A model generated the notes under the pieces. It saw nothing but the letters and a program-made list of their open reading frames with translations, made no database searches and was not told the origin of the DNA. The position numbers and the translations under genes are program-made. Below, piece after piece: positions 1 through 12,263 of a stretch of DNA of 64,000 nt. The DNA is from Casuarina equisetifolia (taxonomy: Eukaryota; Streptophyta; Magnoliopsida; Fagales; Casuarinaceae), in contig CM052361.1 in the NCBI GenBank assembly GCA_028551475.1, positions 25,247,491-25,311,490 of the forward strand, read 5' to 3'. Numbering within the stretch: the stretch's first letter is position 1; each line of letters begins with the position of its first letter.

Positions 1-775
1 CCTGTGGGAATACATTTTTCTAGAGAAGGAATCAACGTTGAATTTTTTTTCTTAAGTTCTAAAATTAGTGATTGAATTGAATGTCATTCAAAGGAATTGG
101 TTATGTAACTAATAAAATTGATTAAAGGAATTTTTTTTTTAAATGTTGTATAGCATTAAGGTAGAAAAGATACTTTCAAACTAAAGTGACATTTCTCATG
201 TCTAAGGTAAGTTAAAGTAGTTATTTGATAAATACTGAAATTAAACGACAAAATATAATTCTCTGGCATGAATTATTATATGGTATATAATATCCTTGTA
301 GACTTTTAAATCAAGTAATTAACTCTAAAATTTACGTGTTTACGTGTTTGTCTTATTCTAATATGTAAGTTTGAATTTCTTCAAGATATCGGGATGAAAA
401 AAAATGTAATCTAGTGACAACTATTCCATTTGATAACTAAATGAAACTTTCAAAGAAAAACATATTTGAATAAAGACAATAAAATTTTAGAGCATAATAA
501 AAGAATGTATTGTTAAAAAGGGATTACCAAATTCAAGAATGTAATCTAGAAGTTACTAAAATTTGATTACACATTTATAAACAATAAGACATCTATGTTA
601 TTGTGGGGATGAAACATTTGCTTCTTCTTTATTCAAGGATTGCAATTTTAGGTGGGAAAAAAAATGGAATCTCCTAACTAAATGCCAAAGTCATTTGTTA
701 ATGGTAGATAAATTGGAACCACATTATGTTTTTGTGTGTTCATCTCTTCTTATATTTTTTTTTTTTGGTTTATAG
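1..775 (+). other. 3' part of intron 1 of TNL-A
   Basis: AT-rich, non-coding sequence that ends in a polypyrimidine tract and a TATAG acceptor at 771-775, just before the NB-ARC exon. By eye it matches the 3' parts of intron 1 in the other units (about 7100-7844, 14160-14908 and 24540-25289). It shares, for example, the stretch containing GAATGTAATCTAGAAGTTAC at about 537 and 7626. The TIR exon of this unit must lie to the left of the window. Confidence 0.7.
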
Positions 776-3700
776 GGATAATGAATACATATTGATTGAG
801 AAAGAAATCTCAGAATTAGTACAACCTCCATGCTTAGATGTTGCTGAGAATCCAATTGGTTTAGTGTCTCATGTGGAAAGCTTCTTAATAGATTTAGACC
901 TTGAAGAGAAGAAGAATGTCAGACAAATTGTAGGAATTTTGGGAAAAGTAGGAATTCGGAAGACAACTATTGCTAAAGCGATTTATAATTCCATTGCTTA
1001 TGTTTTTGGAGGTGCATGTTTTCTAGCAGATGTTAGAGAAACTACAGAAAGATATGGTGGAAAAGCTTTATCAAAAGATGGTTTACTAAAGCTTCAAAAC
1101 GAACTTCTTTCTAAAATCTTAGGAAATGATATTTTGAGAAGTGACAATGTTGATGAAGGAATTGCTAAAATACAAAGGAGTCTTTGCTTTAAAAGGATTC
1201 TTTTAGTACTTGATGATGTGAATAAGTTGGAGCAATTAAAAAAATTAGCTAGAACAAGTGATTGGTTTGGTTTGGGTAGTGTGATCATCATAACCACAAG
1301 AGACAAGAGTTTGCTTACTAATCACTTGCAAAAGTTTGAAGAGAACTTTATATATGAGGTAAAAAGGTTAAATGATAATGAAGCTCTTCAATTGCTTAGT
1401 ATGAATGCCTTTAACAGTAACAAACCCCAACAATGAATCTTTGGAGCTTATTAAAGAGGTAATAGCATATGCTGAAGGCCTTCCCTTAGCTTTGATAGTG
1501 CTAGGATCAGCTTTTTGTGGTGAAGATTTAGATTCTTAGAAAGAGAAATTGAAGAAATATAGAAGTTTCCCTAATGAACATATTCAAACAATACTTGAAT
1601 CTAGGTACAATAATTTAGAGGAGTTAACAAAAGATGTTTTTCTTGACATTGCATGTTTCTTCAAGCAAATGCCTATAAAAGATGTTGAACAAGTGCAACC
1701 TCATTATGGTTACTCTTTAAAGCTTTGTGTTAAAGAACTGGAAGATAAGTCTCTTATAAAGACCAAGTTTGGTATATTGGAGATGCATGATCTAGTGCAA
1801 GACATGGGCAGAGAAATAGTTCGAAAAGAATCACCAATAATTGGTAAACGTAGTAGATTGTGGTTCCATGAAGATGTTCATTATGTGCTAGAAGAAAATG
1901 TGGTAAGAGTTGAGTTAGAAAGATTACATACACAAAATTGCCCAAGCATACAAACACCCACATGCTTATGCATAACACCCTCTCACACATTTACACTTAT
2001 GTGCATGCATTGTACACATGTGAATTGCACACACACATAATACCCACTTTTATGTACACAAAAACATATGGACATGTCATTTGCCTTAATATATGCACAT
2101 AAAAGAATTAAGAAAGTAAATAATTTGAATGAAATCATTAAATAGCACTATGATATATAATTTTCTTTAGCATGAAATTACAAAAATATTATATTTTAAA
2201 TCTCATGATCACCTTAGGACACTCTAATTACTATTTGTTTTGTAAATCTCAAAATAAGGGTTATTTCTAAATTGGAAAAGGAACTCACAAACCACTTTTG
2301 TTGTCTTTTTTATGACGAGGCTTTTGCATAAAACTTGACTAGATGGAGTATGAGTTAATTTCATTTGTAAACAATTTTTAAAATTATCATTTATAAAACT
2401 TAACTTAAAGAAAACCACGTTTGGATTTCATTGAAAAACTACTAATGTATTGTCTTGTTGGGGAACAAATAAAGTTGAAGTTTAAAAGCTTCTTGCTGCC
2501 TTTGAATTTAGGAGTTTAAAAAGAAAGATTTTTGTGATAAAAATGATTCACACGTGTGTATTCATAGATCTCATCATAGAAAAAATTGTAACCTTGTATA
2601 TGCTTGGATTTTGTTGACAAGTTTTATGTATTTACTTTGATAGGGAACAAGTAAAATTAAAGGCATTTTGTTAGATTTGCCTGAGGAAGGTGAAATACAC
2701 ATGGATCCCAAGGCATTCAATGAGATGAAAGAGCTTAGAATTTTTATAAACAAAAATGCACGAATTTCTAAAGTACCTCAATATCTCAGCAATAGGTTAA
2801 GTTTGCTTAAATGGTCTAAATATCCTGGAGACTTTATGCCATCTAATTTTCAGGGACCTAAACTTAAAGAAGTGCAAATGCCATCGAGTCAACTCAAGAG
2901 TCTGGAAAGTTTCAAGGTATCATTAATTATTGTTTATTTTCTGTGTTAAAGTTTGTAATTCTTGAAAATCATCTATATCCTGTCTCTTATTTTGTTTTAT
3001 ACTATTTCACAGAATTGTCAAAACCTTACAAGAATGGATTTCTCAATATGTGGATTCTTGAAAGAAACTCCAGATTTTTCAGGTGTTGCAAATTTAAAGA
3101 AATTGGTGATGAGGGGCTGTGAAAATTTGTATTGCCTTGACCCTTCTGTTGGTTGTCTGGAAAGTTTGGTTAAATTGTATCTCGATGATTGCTCTAAACT
3201 TAGGAGGTTTCCGAGAGTACTTAAGATGAGATCTCTAAAGAGCCTTAGTCTTTACGGTTGCACAAGCCTAGAGAGCTTTCCTGATTTTCAGTGTCCAATG
3301 GAAAGTTTAGAGTCCCTTGACCTTATGAAAAGCGGTATAGAGCATCTACCTTCATCATTTCAAAACTTAGTTAGGGTTGAAAATGTGACTCTGGTCGGTT
3401 GTAAAAACCTTAAGCATTCCCTTAGTGGCGTTGTTCCGTTGTAATTTAAACACCATGGGTCACATAGTGATTGTTTAGAACGCGAAAAGTTTTCAAAGAA
3501 GGTGACGGATGATGAGCAATACGTTGAATCCACGAAAGAATTTGAAACATCATCGAGTGCAGAGCTACTTCCATTGCCACTACAAACATTGGAATTACCA
3601 CATGAAAGCGTTTTTTTAGATCTAATGAAAACCACTATAGTTAGCCTTCCAACATGCATCCAAAGTTTTCTTCGTGTTACTGCCATTGTTCTAACCGGAA

Positions 3701-4690
3701 GCGTGGACCTTCAAGAAATTGTTGTACTTCCGCGCTTTTTGCGATACTTATTTGCAGAGGGGTGCTACTCATTAGAAAGATTCTTAGTGAATGCATGCGA
3801 TTTACCATGTCTTCAAGAAGTCAATTTCACAGGCTGCCATCGTCTGTGCAAAAATCCAGTGAATGATGTGGATAATTTCATATCGAGTGTGGTATGTCTC
3901 TTTTCCTTTCTCTTTTATATACATGCCTGTGTTTGTCCTTTTCCTATTGTTTTTATTTAGGCATGTTTGTGAGGATCTTGATTTGTTGGTTTTATTGATG
4001 AAAATTTAACAGAGTGAGCAAAAGTATCGGGTGGCCACAAGTTTTGAAATTAGATATCCAGGAAATGAAATTCCAGATTGGTTCATCCATCAGAAAGAAG
4101 CTTCAAGCAATAATTCATACGAAATAGTAATAAACGAGCTTCCAAATTTTGATGAAAAATTCAGAGGATTCGCTTTCTGTACTACCTATGGAGGTGTAAA
4201 CGTTACCACCTTGGGTATTGATTTCAGAAGTCCCAAGGGATTGGTGCTGAAGTGGGATGATACTAAAGTTCGTTTTCATTATAGGCCAACTTACGACGTG
4301 GTGTCCTCGTTAAGGTGTGGAGTCCATTTGCTACGCAGTCACGAGGAGAACTCAACAAATCGGTATACCCTTCTCGATCCGTATTTTAGAAAAAACACGT
4401 ATGTCACACGTGAGGAATTTGTTTGTTCAAGAGATGTTGATTGGAGATCTCCAGAAGTCAGAGGGCCCCAGGGATACATTTGGAAGTGCGTCAGGGGTAC
4501 CCCTCTTGGCAAGAGACGTCGCGATGACGGGGGTGATGACAACTTGAAATCCAATTGCCACCCGCAAAACAGAAGACGATCTTTGGCGTCAGGTGTCATC
4601 ATTTCAGATGCAGAGGACGTGCCACTTGGCGAATCTCAATTACACCAATCAAACCTCCTTGATCTAAACCAGCCACCTCCTTTTAACTAA
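776..4690 (+). pseudogene. TNL-A: TIR-NBS-LRR pseudogene lacking its TIR exon in this window
   Basis: Exons by homology to TNL-E: NB-ARC 776-1902, linker/LRR 2644-2916, LRR 3013-3891, C-JID 4013-4690. Introns have GT..AG ends. Kinase-2 (LLVLDDVN), RNBS-B (IIITTRD), RNBS-D and MHD (EMHDLVQDMG) are readable. The gene is broken in several ways. The P-loop reads VGIRKTT where E has GGIGKTT, so a key glycine is Arg. An extra C near 1425 shifts the frame (AAACCCCAAC against AAACCCAAC in E). A TAG at about 1538 replaces a Gln codon. A TAA at about 3442 replaces the CAA in exon 4. About 40 residues are missing from the C-JID around 4190-4230. The last exon stays open and keeps the basic tail and terminal DLNQPP motif, so decay began upstream or is recent. 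I see no route to an intact receptor. Confidence 0.85.
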
Positions 4691-5216
4691 TTCCTCTGAG
4701 GATCCGCAATGCTTCTTGAAGTGCCTACTGAATCGTGGTTGATGAAATCGTCCAAGTTTCATTTCCTTGTACAATCGGTGCGATTAAGAAAGGGTTTGAT
4801 GTGCGAATGCGGGTCACAATTGCGGCATCTGGCCATAAGCAAGTTTCTGCAGGTCTGTGAACTCTCGGGGACAGAGTCGCTAGCTTGGATTTTGTTACCG
4901 CCTTTTTTTAGTGTCTTCTTTCGTGCATTTTACAGCTTTTGCATGCTATTTTCATGACATCAATTTATCGCGACTATCAAATATATATTGGATTTGGAAG
5001 TATTATTTGCTGTTGGTCTATGTTTTGCTGGAATATTTGTGAGATCTAGCAAGTGTGTCAAGTGTGTCAATTATTGTCATTTAGGTGAATGAAAAATATG
5101 TGGAAAGTAATCCTCTATCCATTACTTGACAGGGAATGTGACTCACCACTTATAGAGTTGCATGGTGGAGGAATTATTTAGATCTTTTAAGATACATACC
5201 CTAAAATAAATTTTGA
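4691..5216 (+). other. Conserved 3' flank of TNL-A
   Basis: This stretch is similar to the sequence after the stop codons of D (about 19000-19430) and E (30169-30620), so it is probably 3' UTR and downstream DNA carried along in the duplication. It contains an 82-codon open frame at 4709-4957. The central codons of that frame (MCECGSQL.HL..SK.LQ.CELSGTESLA) are kept in all three copies, but the frame has a stop in E and loses its ATG in D. I assign no product. Confidence 0.55.
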
Positions 5217-5480
5217 AAGAATTATAGACTCTAGTGTTTTTTTAATAATCATTCTTGTTTTAAATAAAATATCCAATCATCTTCCTTTATAGCAATCATA
5301 TGAGTAAAATACAGAGAGAAAAAAAAATCAAATTTATTCTTTTTATTTTTTTAATTTCCTTCCTTTTTCTTCTTTTCAAATGAAAAGTAGATTCGGCTTG
5401 CTTTTTTCTATTTTTTTTTTTTCATATGCTTTGAATCTTGAGCTATCCACGACTTTCTCTTCCTTTTATGAACATTGATT
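5217..5480 (+). repeat. Dispersed repeat family R2, copy 1
   Basis: The sequence from ATAGACTCTAGT through AATGAAAAGTAGATTC to TATGCTTTGAATC resembles 22165-22760, 33760-33975 and 36066-36500. Copies therefore lie upstream of both TNL and malectin-kinase units. No coding capacity or clear terminal repeats are seen. It is probably a non-autonomous element or a shared duplicated spacer. Confidence 0.5.
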
Positions 5481-5579
5481 AAATTTGCTACGCGTTACCA
5501 ACTTCTATATGCATTCTCTGTTGTGCTGAAGTTACCCTCAAGGGTTCCGAGAAGGCGATTTGTAACTTCTCCTGTTGAC

Positions 5580-5704
5580 TTTTCTTTGTGAGGTAGTTGC
5601 CCCGTAATTTCTCGGCCTTCTTTTATTTGTGAGGTTATTGCTCTCGCGTTTCTTGATCTTCTTTTCTTTGTGAGGTAGTTGCCCTGAAGTTTCTCAACCT
5701 TCTT
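5580..5704 (+). repeat. Three-unit tandem repeat upstream of TNL-B
   Basis: Three imperfect units of about 42 bp, each with the pattern TTTCTTTGTGAGGTAGTTGC...TTTCTCGACCTTCTT. The same array, three and two units long, lies at about 22835-22955 (TNL-E) and 12079-12152 (TNL-D), always immediately before the conserved 5' block. Confidence 0.6.
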
Positions 5705-5808
5705 TTTCTAATCCCACGCGGCATCCATTTTCTCTTTTTAATGTAAGGAGTCAGATTGCTTCTTCACCTTTCACAATCTTCTCCACTTGTAGTACTACAT
5801 CCTCTTCC
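5705..5808 (+). promoter_or_regulatory. Conserved 5' block before the TNL-B start codon
   Basis: About 100 bp beginning near AATCCCACGCGGCATCCATT and ending at the ATG. It is nearly identical to 12160-12263 and 22956-23061. It holds the CACGCGGC element and TTTTCTCTTTTTAATGTAGG. No classical TATA box is evident. It is most likely 5' UTR or core promoter shared by the cluster. Confidence 0.45.
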
Positions 5809-8800
5809 ATGGCTTCCAACGCAACCTCTTCTTCTCTTTGTTTCTCCTTCTTTTGTCCATGGATTTATGATGTATTCTTAAATTTTAGAGGCACAGACAC
5901 GTGAGACACTTTTGTTGCCCATCTACATGGTGCTTTGAAACAAAAAGGATTCAAGACCTTCATTGTTTATAGGCGCCAAAAGGGAGAAGAAATTTCTCCA
6001 TAACTTCTCAAAGCTATTGAAGGGTCAAGATTTCAATAGTTGTGTTCTCACCAAACTATGCATCCTCTTCCTGGTGTTTGAATGAGTTGTTAAAGATCAG
6101 TGAATGCACGGAACAAAAAGGTCAAGTGATTCTACCTGTGTTTTATCATGTAGATCCATTGGATATACCAAAGCAAGCTAATAGCATTGGAGAAGCATTA
6201 GCCAGATTCAAGGATAACAAGAAAGTGGAGGAATGGAAGATAGCCTGAAAAAAAGTGGCCGATCTATCCAGGTTCCATCATATAAAAGGGTATTTATAAA
6301 GACTGCTCTTGTGTTTTCATTTTAAAAATTTTCTTATTCATATTACAATACATCTTACCATATGTACGTGCATACAAGTAGAAACTTAAAGAATCCAACA
6401 AGGGAGTGGAGAGTCTAGAGGATATCTTTCACGGATTCATCCTCCCTTAATCTTTTTTTTTTTGGGATAAATGTTTATTTTGTTTTCTTTGGACACATGT
6501 CTATTTAGGTGGAAAAGCCCCTTTTAATTTTTTTCCCCCTTGATCATTTAAATCAGACAGATTTTCTAGGATCCTTTATTAATTCCATTTTCTGAGGCGT
6601 TTTAATTCTTAGGGACCTTTTAGGACAGTTCAATCTTACGGAAGTTCTATTTATTAAGGCCTTTAAAAAATTGCATTATGAAAATACTTATTTTTTGGTC
6701 CAACTTTGTACGATTTATTACTTTATAGTGCTTCTCACTTACTTCTTTACCTTATTATTTAATAGGTCATCTAGCATAAATTTAGTTTTTTGATGATTTT
6801 AATTGTTCACATATTAACTTATCAATAATTTCAGGGAGCTATTTACTTGCATTCGTATAACAGTTTCAAAATTAGTAATTTAAAGAAAAAATAAAAATTA
6901 ATGTAAAAGCTTACTTGCTAATACCTACAAGGAAGGTTGTGATAAATCTCCCTAGAAATCAATGGTACAAGCCACTAAATTCATGCAATTGTGTGAATTA
7001 ATTTTTATAAAGAAATAAAGAAAATATTGCATTTAAACTGTAAAGAGAATTCCAATTAGAGAGTGTAATACTACAAGTACTTTCGGATTTAGAAAGCCAT
7101 TTGAGGAGGTAAACAAATTCGATGTTGAATTATTTTCTTAGGTTTGAGATTAGTGATTCAATTGAATGTCAATTAGAGGAGTTGGTTATGCAACTAATGA
7201 AATTGATTAAAGGAATTTTCAAAAAAAAAATGTTGTATAGCATTAAGAGAGAAAAGATACTTTGAAACTAAAGTGACACTTCTTATATCTAAGATAAGTT
7301 AAAGTAGTCATTTGATAATCGCCCAAATCAAATGACAAAATATAATTTTCTAACACAAATTGTTATATGGTTTATAATATCCCACTAGATTTTTAAATCA
7401 AGTAATCAACTCTAAAATTTTGGTATTAGCACTAAAGTTTATGTGTTTGTTTTGTTCTAATATCTAAGTTTGAATTTCTTCAATATGTTGGGATGAAGAA
7501 AAATGTAATCTAGTGACAACTTGAGCATTTCGTAACAAAATAAAACTTTCCAAGATAAATATATTTGAATAAAGACAATAACATTGTAGGCATGGTAAAA
7601 AATTAGTTATTAATACTAAATCCAAGAATGTAATCTAGAAGTTACTAAAATTTGGTTACACATTTATAAACAATGGGACATTTGTTGCTTCTTATCTATT
7701 TAGGATTGCAATTTTAAGAGGAAAAAACAAAAAGAATCTCCTAACTCCAAGAATGCCAAAGTCATTTGTTGGGGGTAGATAAATTAGAACCATTATATAT
7801 TTTTTAGTGTTCATGTCTTATCTTTTTTTTTTTTTGATTTGTAGGGATGAGTACATATTGATGTAGAAATTAATCTAAGAATTAGTACAACTTCCATACT
7901 TAGATGTTGCTAAGAATCCAATTGGATAAAAGTCGTGTCGAAGACTTTTTAATATGTTTAAACATTGAGAAGAAAAAGAATGTCACTAAAATGGTAGGAA
8001 TTTAGGGAGATGGTGGAATTGGGAAAAGAACTATTGCCAAAGTGACTTATAATTCCATTGCTCATGTTTTTGAAGATGTATGTTTTCTTGCAAATGTTAT
8101 AGAAACTATAGAAAAACATGGTGCAAAAGCTTTTTCAAGAGACGGATTATTAAAGCTTTAAAACAAAATTCTATCTAAAATCTTAGGAAATGATACTTTG
8201 AGAAGTGACAATGTTAATGAAGGAATTGCTAAAATACAAAAGAGTCTTTGCTTTACAAGGATTCTTTTAGTACTTGATGCAATTAAAAAATTTGGAGCAA
8301 TTAAAAAATTTAGCTAGAACAAGTGATTGGTTTGGTTTAGGTAGTGTGATTATCATAACCACAAGAGACAAGAGTTTCTTATTGTTCATTTAGCAAAGTT
8401 TGAAAGGAATTTACATACAATGTAGAGAGATTAAATTATAATGAAGCTCTTCAATTGTCCAATATAAATGCCTTCAACAGTAACAAACCTAACAATGAAT
8501 CTTTGGAGCTCACCAAAAAGGCAATAACTTATGTTGGAGGCCTTCCTTTAGCTTTGATAGTGCTAGGCTCAGCTTTTTGTGGTAAAGATTTAGATTTTTA
8601 GAAAGAGAAATTAAAATAATATAAAAGGTGTCCTAATAAAGATATTCAAACAATACTTGAATTTAATTACAATAATTTAGATGAATTATCAAAAGTTATT
8701 TTTCTTGACATTACATGTTTCTTAAAGGGAATACTTATAGAAGATGTTAAACAAATATTAACTAGTTGTTGCTCTTTAAAGCTTTGTGTTAAAGAGCTAG

Positions 8801-11219
8801 AAGATAAGTCTTTTATAAAGGTCAAGTTTGGTATATTGGAGATGTATGATCTAGTACAAGACATGCATAAAGAGATAGCTAAAAAAAAATCACGTATAAT
8901 AATTGGTGAACATAGTAGACTGTTGTTCCATGAAGATGTTTGTCATGTGCTAGAAGAAAATGTGGTATGAGTTGAGCTACAAAGGTTACTTACATAAAGT
9001 CATGCAAGCATACAAACACCTACATGCATATGCATAAAACACTTTCACACATTTACACTTATGTGCATGTGCTGTACACATGGATTGCACATGCACATAA
9101 TACCCACTATGTGTACACATATACATATAGGCCTTAATTATACACATAAAAGAATTAAAAAATTAAATCATTTGAATGAAATTAATCGATTACACCATCA
9201 TATATAATTTTCTTTAACATGAAATTACAGAAATATTATATCTTAAATCTCATGATTACCTTACGACACTCCAATTACTATTTTCTTTGTAAATCTCAAA
9301 ATAAGGGTTATTTATAAATTGGAAAAGGAACTCACAAATGATTTTTGTTGTATTTTTTATAATAAGGCTTTTGCATAAAATTTGACTAGATGTAGTATGA
9401 GTTAATTTCTCTTTGGGTAAGCATTCAATCAAGAATAATTTATTTGTAAACACTTTTTGAAATTCTCATTTATAAAACTTGACTTGTGTACATTATTATC
9501 AATAAGTACTAAAATGCAGAAAACCACATTTGAATTTCATTGAAAAACTATTAATGTATTGTCTTGCTAAGTAACAAATAAAGTCCAAGTTTAAAAGGTT
9601 CTTGCTGTGTTAGAATTCATGAGTCTAAAAAGAAAGGTTTTGTGATAAAAATGATTATCACATGTGTGTGCATCATTGCAAAAATTATAACCTTGTATAT
9701 GCTAATTAATAAAGAACTTTATGTTTAGATTTTGTTGACAAGTTTCATATATTTACTTTGATAGGGAACAAGCAAAATTAAGGGCATATTGATATAAATT
9801 TGCCCAAGCAAGCTGAAATACACATGAATCCCGAGGTATTTAATAAGATGAAGGAGCTTAGAATTTTTATAAATGAAAATGCAAGAATTTCTACAATACT
9901 TGAATATCTCAGTAATAAGTTAAGTTTCCTTAAATGGCCCGAACATCCTTGGAAATTTATACCATCTAATTTTCGTGGAAATGAACTTGTACATGTGTAA
10001 TGCCATGAAGTCAAATCAAGAGTTTGGAAATTTCAAGTTATTATTAATTTTTATTTATTTTTCTTGGTTAAAGTTTATAAGTTCTTGAAAGCTAATGTAT
10101 ATCCTCTGCCTCTTACTTTGTTTTATACTATTTCACAGATTTATCAAAACCTCACAAGAATGGATTTCTCAGAAAGCAGATTCTTAAAAGAAATTCCAGA
10201 TTTTTCAGGTATCGCAAATTTAAAGCAATTGCATATGAGAGGCTGTGAAAATTTAGTTTCGCTTCACCCTTCTATTGGTTGTCTGGAAAAGTTGTTTTTA
10301 TTGTTTCTTGATGGATGCTTTAACCTTAGGAGGTTCCCGACAGTACATAAGATGAGATCTCTACGGCCACTTTATCTTTTTTGACTGCTCAAGGCCGCAG
10401 AACTTTCCTGAATTTCAGTGTCCAATGCAAAGTTTAGAATACCTTGTACCTAGGAACATCGTATAGAACATCTACCTTCATCATTTCAAAACTTAGTTAG
10501 GTTTTGTGTTGATGTGATTCTAAATGGTTGCGAAAAGCTTACGTATTTGCCTAGTGGCATTGGTCCGTTGCAATTTGAATACTACAGGTCACATAGTGAT
10601 TGTTCAGAATGCAAAAAGTTTTCAAAGAAGGTGGCGGATGACAGGCAATATAGTGAATCCATGAAAGAATTTGAGACTTCATGGAGTATAGGGCTACTTC
10701 CATTGCCACTACAAACCTTGGAATTCCTATATCGAGACATCAATTTAAGTCTATCAAAAACTAGTATAGTTAGCCTTCCAACATGAATCCAAAATTTTCT
10801 TTATGTTTCTTGCATTTCTCTAGAAGGCTGCTTGGAACTTCAGGAAATTGTTATAATTTTATGCTTTTTGCGAGAGTTATATGCAAGAGGTGCGACTTAT
10901 TAGAAAGATTCTCAATTAATGCATGTGATTTACCATCTCTTGAAATGGTCAGTTAGGTGAATTGCCATTGGTTGTGCAAAAATCTAATGAATGATGTGAA
11001 TAATTTCATATTGAGTACAAGATGTCTCGTTTCCTTTTTCTTTTATATACATGTTTGAGTTTGTCTTTTTTCAATTTTTTTTCTTTGGGCATGTTTGTGT
11101 GGATCTTGATTGGTTTTATTGATGAGAATTTACCAGATGTGTGAGCAGAAATATCTGGTGTACCCAAAGTTTCAAATTACATATCCATCGTAAAGAATTT
11201 TCAATAATTCATGCGAAAT
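5809..11219 (+). pseudogene. TNL-B: full-length but decayed TIR-NBS-LRR pseudogene
   Basis: All five exon positions are recognisable: TIR 5809-6289, NB-ARC 7845-8964, linker 9765 to about 10036, LRR 10139 to about 11019, C-JID from 11137. The TIR exon has in-frame stops (a TGA inside the RDT codons near 5902, and a TAA near 6002) and a one-base loss near 6030. The NB-ARC exon has many stops and frameshifts (for example TAG at 8005 and TAA near 8160). The exon 3 and exon 4 donors are lost (AAGTTATT and ACAAGATG for AAGGTATT and ACGGTATG). The C-JID is cut at about 11219, where gypsy-derived DNA begins. It has the most damage of the four units, so it is probably the oldest dead copy. Confidence 0.88.
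6290..7844 (+). other. Intron 1 of TNL-B (non-coding)
   Basis: The donor GTATTT follows AAAGG as in D and E, and the acceptor is TTTGTAG at 7837-7844. The sequence is AT-rich and collinear with intron 1 of E. I see no gene in it. Confidence 0.6.
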
Positions 11220-12076
11220 GGGCTCCACAACTTTATAGAAAGGGACATCGATTTTTTGAGTTTGACAAATCCGTGAACTTGTACACAGATTTCAAATCCG
11301 TGAACTTTGACAAAAACAGGAAGGAAACGGAATTCAAGGTGGGGGAATTCTACGTTTGCCCCTTCCTCATACATTCACTCCACCTTTCACGTCTTATTCC
11401 TTAAACGGTGTGTGGGGGCAACACGACGTGGTGCAACCATCATTGCCGGTATTCATGGAAGACTAGCCAAAATTTCCAGCTCCTCAAGCAATCTTGGAGC
11501 GGCGTGTCCGCAACGAGAAAATAGAAGTGCACTGGGCAGGCCTGTCTCCTGCGGATGCCACATGGGAGCTATTAGAAGAGATGCATCTCTGGTTTCCAAA
11601 GCTGGACCTTGGGGACAAGGTCCCTTTCGAGGGGACGGGCCACATGGGAGCTATTAGAAGAGATGCATCTATGGTTTCCAAAGCTGGACCTTGGGGACAA
11701 TGTCCCTTTCGAGGGGATGGCACTGTAACGTGGGAGCATGAGAGGGGCTTTGTGGGCAGGCGTTGGCATAGGCCATGGCTAGATCGGTTTGTCATCATTC
11801 CGTGTCCTAGTCCGTTTGTTAGAAATAAAGTTAAACGGTCAGTCGCTAGAGCTATTTGTTAGGATATTCTACAAAAGTAATTCTCTTGTATCCCTAAGCG
11901 CGGAAACGTGTAAATGGATATCATTTGGGTTGGAACTTTTGCATAAATACCCTAATAAATAATGAATAAAAGGCAAGAAGTATTTCTGCCAAAAAGCTTA
12001 TTTCCTGAGAAAGTCTTTCCCGAGTCAATCATAGGAAAGAAAAAAGGGACCCACAAGTGGTGGGAAGACCATAACA
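11220..12076 (+). mobile_element. Ty3/gypsy retrotransposon 3' remnant (chromodomain end plus LTR-like tail)
   Basis: Near 11378 the sequence reads FHVLFLKRCVG, like the end of a gypsy integrase (FHVS.LKR). Near 11494 it reads ERRVRNEKIEV, then HWAGLSPADATWE, a typical chromodomain of chromoviral polyproteins. The reading frames are broken. A stretch from TGTTAGGATATT at 11857 to ...ATAACA at 12076 could be the LTR (TG..CA, about 220 bp); this is an inference. The remnant lies exactly where the C-JID of TNL-B stops and the 5' array of TNL-D begins, so it separates the two units. No complete element is present. Confidence 0.7.
11557..11720 (+). repeat. 82-bp direct tandem duplication inside the gypsy remnant
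   Basis: Units 11557-11638 and 11639-11720 both run from GCCACATGGGAGCTATTAGA to CCCTTTCGAGGGGA(C/T)GG with only a few differences. The unit of 82 bp is not a multiple of three, so it breaks the chromodomain frame. Confidence 0.85.
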
Positions 12077-12078
12077 CT

Positions 12079-12263
12079 TTTCTTTGTTAGGTATTTGCCA
12101 TGTAGTTTCTCGACTCTGTTCTCTGTGAGGTAGTTGCCTTGTAGTGTCTCGACCATTTTTCACTAATCTCACGCGGCATCTATTTTCTCTTTTTAATGTA
12201 GGGAGTCAGAGTGCCTCTACACCTCTCACAATTTTCTGTACTTGTAGTACTACATCCTTTTCC
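12079..12263 (+). promoter_or_regulatory. 5' array and conserved block upstream of TNL-D
   Basis: Two units of the GTGAGGTAGTTGCC...TTTCTCGACC repeat (12079-12152) are followed by the block with TCACGCGGCATC (from 12160) that ends at the ATG at 12264. It corresponds to 5580-5808 (B) and 22835-23061 (E). Confidence 0.5.
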
